The notes beneath the pieces were generated by a model, which ran no database searches, was not told where the DNA came from, and saw nothing but the letters and a program-made list of their open reading frames with translations. Of a stretch of DNA of 64,000 bases, positions 58,664 to 64,000 are shown one piece after another; position 1 is the stretch's first letter; each line of letters starts with the position of its first letter. This stretch comes from Setomelanomma holmii (lineage: Eukaryota > Ascomycota > Dothideomycetes > Pleosporales > Phaeosphaeriaceae). The DNA lies in the NCBI GenBank assembly GCA_010015745.1, contig ML978179.1, positions 62,001 to 126,000 on the forward strand, written 5' to 3'. Both the position numbers and the translations under genes were made by a program.

Positions 58664-60427
58664 ATGCAGGCGGTCAAACGAAGGAGTAACTCCATCACGG
58701 GGAGTATGGGACGCAGAGGCTCCACGGTCGATCCAAGTGCGGATGCTGCGCTCGCGAAGATGGGGTATGCCAGCGAATTGCCGCGAAATCTGTCAATGAT
58801 GAGCGTGCTGGGACTGTAAGTAGAATTTCGTTCAGATCTGATCGTGTCAGACGCTCCGAGATTGAATGCTCATGCAAACAGGTCCTTCGCCATCATGGCC
58901 GTACCCTTCGGTCTCTCGACAACAATGTACATCACCCTCACCGACGGCCAAAGCGTCACAATCTTGTACGGCTGGATCCTAGTCTCTCTAATCTCGCTTT
59001 CGATCGCAGCATCACTCGCTGAAATCTGCGCCGTGTACCCTACCGCAGGAGGCGTGTACTACTGGTCCGCCATGCTAAGCACGCGCGAGTGGGCTCCAAT
59101 TACTTCCTGGATTACGGGCTGGCTGACGCTCGTTGGCAACTGGACTGTGACGCTATCGATCAATTTCTCTGGTGGCCAGCTTATCTTATCGGCGATTACC
59201 CTCTGGGACGAGGATTTTGTGCCGAATCAGTGGCAGACGGTGCTAATGTTTTGGGCGGTCATGTTGGTGTGCATGGCTGTGAATATTTTCGGGTCAAAGT
59301 ATTTGGATCTTATCAATAAGATTTGCATTTACTGGACGGCGAGCAGTGTGATTATCATCCTGGTGGTGCTTTTGAGCATGGCGGATGTGAAGAGGAATGC
59401 GAGCTTCGTGTTTGGGCATTATGATGCAAGCGCGAGTGGATGGTAAGTTTTGCATAGCATTCATCTGTTTATGTTGGTTGAGCTGACTGTTTGTAGGCCA
59501 TCTGGTTGGGCTTTCTTCGTTGGGCTACTCCAGGCTGCGTACACACTCACTGGCTATGGAATGGTCGCAGCCATGTGTGAAGAGGTGGCATATCCCGAAC
59601 GCGAGGTTCCCAAGGCGATTGTGCTCTCAGTCGCTGCCGCTGGTGTGACCGGTGTGATCTACCTCATCCCGATTCTGTTCGTTCTGCCAGACGTGAAATT
59701 GCTCCTCCAAGTCGCAAACGGACAGCCGATTGGCCTGCTCTTCAAGACTGTGACTGGATCTGCTGGCGGAGGATTTGGTTTGCTCTTCCTCATCTTGGGA
59801 ATATTGTTCTTCGCTGGTACCGGTGCGCTCACCGCTGCATCCAGATGCACCTACGCTTTCGCTCGAGACGGAGCGATCCCTGGTTCTCGATATTGGGCAA
59901 AGGTTGACAAGCGCTTCAATATTCCGCTTGGAGCGCTTGTCTTGTCGACCATCGTTGACTGTCTCCTCGGTCTAATCTACTTCGGCTCATCCGCGGCATT
60001 CAATTCGTTCACTGGCGTTGCGACGATCTGTCTCTCGACATCCTACGGCATGCCCATCCTGATCTCCGTCATTCGCGGTCGTCAAGCCGTCAAGAACTCC
60101 TCTTACTCGCTCGGCAAATTTGGCTACGCCATTAATATTGCCATGATTGCGTGGATCTGCCTTGCCGTTGTGCTCTTCTGCATGCCTGTGAGCTTGCCTG
60201 TGGAGCCTGCAACAATGAACTATGCGAGCGTCGTATTCGCCGGATTTGCTGTCATCAGCATTGCGTGGTATTTCATCCGTGGGCGCAAGACCTTCACTGG
60301 CCCTCCTGTGCCGAAGGACGTTGCGCCTGGTGAGCAGGTTCCGGTTACTGGTTTGGCTGTACAAGAGAGCCGGCAGGAAGCAGATGACTCCAATGGCAAG
60401 TTTGAGAAGGATGTCCCGAAGATCTAG
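58664..60427 (+). CDS. amino acid/choline-type permease (APC superfamily)
   Basis: Exons 58664-58815, 58882-59442 and 59497-60427 give 547 aa. It is an APC-superfamily transporter of the fungal GABA/choline permease branch. The N-terminus has the conserved YASELPRNLSMMSVLGLSFA. Signature helices follow: GWILVSLISLSIAASLAEIC, AVYPTAGGVYYWSAML, then GYGMVAAMCEEVAYPEREVP and ASRCTYAFARDGAIPGSRYW. About 12 membrane helices are visible, with a polar C-terminal tail. Both introns (66 and 54 nt) rejoin the frame. The substrate cannot be told from sequence alone; plasma membrane is the usual site. In contrast to the permease at 20772, the frame is intact. Confidence 0.9.
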
Positions 60428-60865
60428 TCGCGTTGTAGCGCTCATTGTAACTTTAAGTGAGAGAGTGACTCTCACCCGAGCCCTTTTGGTAGCCTAGATT
60501 TGTTAGCAATCTTGAAGCTGGGTGAGAGTATATCCCTCATGTGCAAATCTAGTCCCACTACTAAATTCCTAGCTAAACAATTGAACTAGAACTCCTTCAG
60601 TCTTGCCTCATACGTAGCAGACACCTTCTATATATTGTTTGTATGGTCAGTTCGTCTGCTCCTGCACCCTTTCGGACAGGGATATTGCGCCACACGACGC
60701 TAAATTAGCCACACTTGGTGATGCGCGGTCGCGAAGCACTTTACGCGACAATTCACCTTCACCGTCGCAGTATGAATGGACGCGTCGTTTCAGTCGCAGC
60801 ATGATGTCGCTGAGGTATGTACATGCTTCTGACTACCCTCTTCCCTTAATCTATCGCTTCGCTCT
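60428..60865. other. intergenic region permease / WD40 gene
   Basis: 438 bp. It holds the permease 3' end, with a pair of GTGAGAG strings (60460 and 60521), and the next promoter. No gene. Confidence 0.4.
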
Positions 60866-63800
60866 ATGGAGGATCCATCACATTCGGTATTCGAGCAACT
60901 CGCTGCAGCTGCTAATATGCGCAGCGACTGGCGCAATCACATAGTTAACCGTACGCTTGATGATGAGTCGAATTCAGACAATGCAGGGCCCTTCTCACAT
61001 ACACCCGGCCCTAACCATACCAGGCCGACTGTGTCTTTGCCAGGCACAAACAGACCGAACAATACCACGCCGGTAACCCAACCTGCGCCTATCCCCCGAC
61101 ATGTTCCCCTGCCAGAGAGCAATTCACAAGTTGCTCCTCCGGTCATGCCTACGCCAAAGGATCAAACAAAGAATGGAATGACGTCGTCAGTAAGCGTCAG
61201 CGAGCTGTCGAGTGCTCAGGATCCTACATCTCTTCGACCTAACAAGACAAACCCGCTGAGCTACGTCCAAGTCCCCATAAGCACGTTTAATGGAGGAGAC
61301 GATATCAGAGGTGGGGATGGCACTGTAAAGAGAAGGAGGTTATCTGCGCCAGGTGGCGAAGCATACCAACCACAAGCTTCAAATGGGCAGGCTCCGACAA
61401 ATGCTGTGTCGCACAAGATCAAGACACACCAAGCGCTACTTATAGGGAATGGCACCGCAGTATATGCTCAGTCAGGTTCTATACCGAGTCGAGTCATCGG
61501 CAAGAGTATGTCAGGACACATGCTGAACAAGGCACCCTCTGTTCAGCAAATGAACGCGGCTCTCAGAGCGAATGGAACATCCATACCATTGATAGAGGAG
61601 ATCGCGCATAACGGACTCAGGCCTCTACAAACCGGTCGTATGCCAGATAATGGCGCGTTCCATGCCACAAGTTCCAAGCTTGCCGCACCTGGGACTGCAT
61701 CAACGAATCCCGCTCCACAAGTAAACGGCAATAAACAATGGAGACAATATGAACCAGCTGCGATAGGCTCCAAGACCAAAAGCGTGCCGCAGACATCGCA
61801 AATCATACCACAATTTGAGAGACAGGCCGCGACAACGACAGCCTTATCGGCAAGAGCTTCATTGGGCGCTGGACCAATAGCTCCTAGCGAAATGCAAGGT
61901 AGCCTGCCACTCTTCTTCAACGCCAACCTGGAACCTCAAGATGATGATGGAGACAGCCTCATGTCAGACGCATCGGATGCACCTGTGACAGCGCCGGCGA
62001 AGCCCCTCAGCAGATTTGGTCCAATTTATCAATTACTACCTTCGAAGCCGCAGAATCAGCCAGCATTTCAAAGTGCAGCATCGCCAAGAGCACCTGGCTC
62101 ATTTACAGACAAAGAAGAACATCTCTTGATCTTTCTGAAGGAAGTCAAGAAGTTCAAATGGACGCTGATCACGACGGAATTCAACGAGGACTACCCAGGC
62201 CGCTCATACACTATGCTTCAGTCTCGCTATAGCACGAAGCTCAACAAGAGAGACAGATCCCTAGATCCCGCAGTCCTTAAACTACCTGCACGATGGGCAA
62301 ACGAGTCAGCTGTGGACTGGACTACTGTACATTCTGATAATCTAGGACCAAGGGAGCGTGTGGAAATCACATATCGGCCTCCATATGCCAGCATAGATCT
62401 CGGAAGTACACCAAGACCTGCGCTACCTCGTCACATACCGGAATTGGACGAGTCATCAGGCGCCGAATCTGGTGCCCGTCAGCCACGTCCCCGACGTGCT
62501 CCTCCAGTCAACTACAACGTTCGCAGACGAAACAGGCGTTTGGCAGATGGCACGCATGAGGATAACTTTGACGACGTCATATCGACTGGCTCTGTAGATA
62601 AAGAGACATCCGTACGCTCAGAATGTCCGCCTGACGATTCCAGCCCCACCCGATTGAAGTTGCAGGTTGTGATCAACGAGCCTATGGCCATGCATTTCGA
62701 TGCTGACGACGCCAAGATTGGATGGCTTGCGCAGCTCGACCCACACAACAAATCAAGTGAGAAGCTGCCTTACTTGACCTCATCACAGCGCCTCGCACTA
62801 CGGCAGTCGCCTGTTGAATGGGCCTGGGATCAATTTTCAAGTCGTGAATGGCAGGGACTACTAGTTCATGTAGATTTTGGTCCCTCAGAACTTGCATGTA
62901 TCCAGCGAGCTGTGTCCAAGATCCAGAGCATCCCACAAGAATCACGACTTGCGACGCAGCGTCGACACTTCCGGAGCATTTTGAAAGGACTGACGGCGTC
63001 CAAATTACTTCAATTAACCCATATCATTCAGCAACGACTCTACACTCGCAGCACATATAGCATCAAGGCCTTCCTGCAAGATGCACAGGCAGGGCAAATG
63101 GCGGACACTCCTCAGGTCTTGCGCTTATCGGCAGCCCGACCACAGCGGACCAACAATTCGACACAGAATGTCTCCGTCAATGCTCTGCTTCGTACAAGAG
63201 AGGCTGGTCTTTCATCACGACGAGGCTGGCAAACGGCTACCCGAGCCCTCACGTACCAGACAAGGAACAAAATCATGGACACCCTGGGGCCACTTTGTTC
63301 TTGGACAGGCGCATCGAGCGATATTAATGTCGTTGCCTGGTCCCCTGACGGCGAGACTTTCGCTGCTGGGGCTGTCGCAGTGACGGACGCAGACTCAATG
63401 CAGTATAACAGACGCAACAACCTCCTGTTCGGCAATCTTCATGAAACCTCTGTGCATGAACTTGCCGAGCACAGCGTTGATCGACCACGGACCGAGACTG
63501 GTGCGAACTCCACGCACGCCATGTATGTCTCTCAGGATCCTAAGCTGTATACCACAGTCACGTCAGTTGGCTTTTCACCTAGTGGCAAAATCATGTACTC
63601 AGCTGGTTACGACAAGTCCATCTGTGTATGGCATGTGGAACCCAACGGCGCCCAGCCTGCCTTAGGTGCGAAGCTAAAACACAAGAGTGAAGTAGAAATG
63701 ATGGTAGTCAACCGCCGGTTTGAAGGTACTCTAGCTACAGCGGCGCAATTGTCCAGTGGTAGTGCGATCAAGCTGCTCACACTCGACGAAGATGAGCCCG

Positions 63801-64000
63801 CCAAATTCAGCAAGCACAGTTTCAGATCTGAAAAAGCTGCATCGCGATCAGACCTTCGCATTCTTCCACAGGCACTCCAGTTCGAGCCTCGAAATGGTGG
63901 GCTTTTACTTGCAGGTTTCGGCGCCAATGCTCGACAGGACAGCGGATTTGACCTGACCGGCGATCTCTGCCTTTGGGACATTGAAACTCAGGTGCAAGTC
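60866..64000 (+). CDS. SANT-like and WD40-repeat protein, 3' end outside window
   Basis: Frame open from the ATG at 60866 to the window edge (1045 codons without stop). The first 400 residues are disordered, rich in Pro, Asn, Thr and Ser. A Myb/SANT-like segment lies at about 411-470 (GSFTDKEEHLLIFLKEVKKF, KWTLITTEFNEDYPGRSYTM). A basic proline-rich patch (RQPRPRRAPP) and a helical region (about 590-800) follow. From about 815 WD40 repeats begin: SDINVVAWSPDGETFAAGAV, VTSVGFSPSGKIMYSAGYDK with SICVWHVE, and GDLCLWDIE. The combination suggests a nuclear protein, possibly chromatin-associated; this is inference. I do not know a named orthologue. Confidence 0.75.
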   Translation, partial: MEDPSHSVFEQLAAAANMRSDWRNHIVNRTLDDESNSDNAGPFSHTPGPNHTRPTVSLPGTNRPNNTTPVTQPAPIPRHVPLPESNSQVAPPVMPTPKDQTKNGMTSSVSVSELSSAQDPTSLRPNKTNPLSYVQVPISTFNGGDDIRGGDGTVKRRRLSAPGGEAYQPQASNGQAPTNAVSHKIKTHQALLIGNGTAVYAQSGSIPSRVIGKSMSGHMLNKAPSVQQMNAALRANGTSIPLIEEIAHNGLRPLQTGRMPDNGAFHATSSKLAAPGTASTNPAPQVNGNKQWRQYEPAAIGSKTKSVPQTSQIIPQFERQAATTTALSARASLGAGPIAPSEMQGSLPLFFNANLEPQDDDGDSLMSDASDAPVTAPAKPLSRFGPIYQLLPSKPQNQPAFQSAASPRAPGSFTDKEEHLLIFLKEVKKFKWTLITTEFNEDYPGRSYTMLQSRYSTKLNKRDRSLDPAVLKLPARWANESAVDWTTVHSDNLGPRERVEITYRPPYASIDLGSTPRPALPRHIPELDESSGAESGARQPRPRRAPPVNYNVRRRNRRLADGTHEDNFDDVISTGSVDKETSVRSECPPDDSSPTRLKLQVVINEPMAMHFDADDAKIGWLAQLDPHNKSSEKLPYLTSSQRLALRQSPVEWAWDQFSSREWQGLLVHVDFGPSELACIQRAVSKIQSIPQESRLATQRRHFRSILKGLTASKLLQLTHIIQQRLYTRSTYSIKAFLQDAQAGQMADTPQVLRLSAARPQRTNNSTQNVSVNALLRTREAGLSSRRGWQTATRALTYQTRNKIMDTLGPLCSWTGASSDINVVAWSPDGETFAAGAVAVTDADSMQYNRRNNLLFGNLHETSVHELAEHSVDRPRTETGANSTHAMYVSQDPKLYTTVTSVGFSPSGKIMYSAGYDKSICVWHVEPNGAQPALGAKLKHKSEVEMMVVNRRFEGTLATAAQLSSGSAIKLLTLDEDEPAKFSKHSFRSEKAASRSDLRILPQALQFEPRNGGLLLAGFGANARQDSGFDLTGDLCLWDIETQVQV

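Overview
The window looks like nuclear DNA of a filamentous ascomycete (Pezizomycotina; a Dothideomycete is my best guess, not proven). Genes are densely packed on both strands. Introns are short, mostly 46-100 nt, with GTANGT-type donors and CTAAT/CTGAC branch sites. The families are typical of such fungi: an Egh16-like surface protein, a fungal Zn2Cys6 regulator, a fungal rhodopsin-domain protein, and Sec16, Sey1 and Rcf2. I saw no RNA gene, CRISPR array or prokaryotic feature. All gene models below were assembled by hand from reading frames and splice signals.

Layout. 0-11 kb: 3' end of the CAAX protease RCE1 (+), the tRNA methyltransferase TRM9 (-), a small USP-type deubiquitinase (+), a gene-poor stretch with one doubtful small membrane-protein gene, and the P4-ATPase NEO1 (-). 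12-25 kb: SEC16 (+), sharing an 800-bp divergent promoter region with NEO1; an Egh16-like secreted protein (+); an amino-acid permease with damaged frames (+); and a Zn2Cys6 regulator (+). 25-27 kb: an apparently complete pogo/Fot-type DNA transposon. 28-36 kb: a 917-aa secreted protein (+), a berberine-bridge-type FAD oxidase interrupted by an in-frame stop (-), and a rhodopsin-domain membrane protein (+). 36-47 kb: SEY1, a probable mitochondrial protein of unknown function, RCF2 and a Pumilio-family protein, all on the minus strand. 47-54 kb: a large secreted esterase-like protein (-), a Sly41-like transporter (+) and a Rab11/Ypt31 GTPase (-). 54-64 kb: a chromodomain protein with five CCCH fingers (+), an APC-family permease (+), and a long SANT-like/WD40 gene (+) running off the right edge.

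No biosynthetic cluster or single operating system is evident. Several housekeeping genes act in the endomembrane system (RCE1, NEO1, SEC16, SEY1, the Sly41-like transporter, Rab11), which may be chance. The accessory part, about 19-36 kb, holds the transposon, both damaged genes, and the surface and secreted proteins.

The most unusual observations are: the chromodomain gene, which combines a chromodomain with five CCCH fingers and seems to need a 2-nt (or 5-nt) micro-exon; a 13-nt micro-exon in Rab11; two overlapping 64-nt candidate introns in the damaged permease; and a single in-frame TAG in an otherwise intact FAD oxidase.
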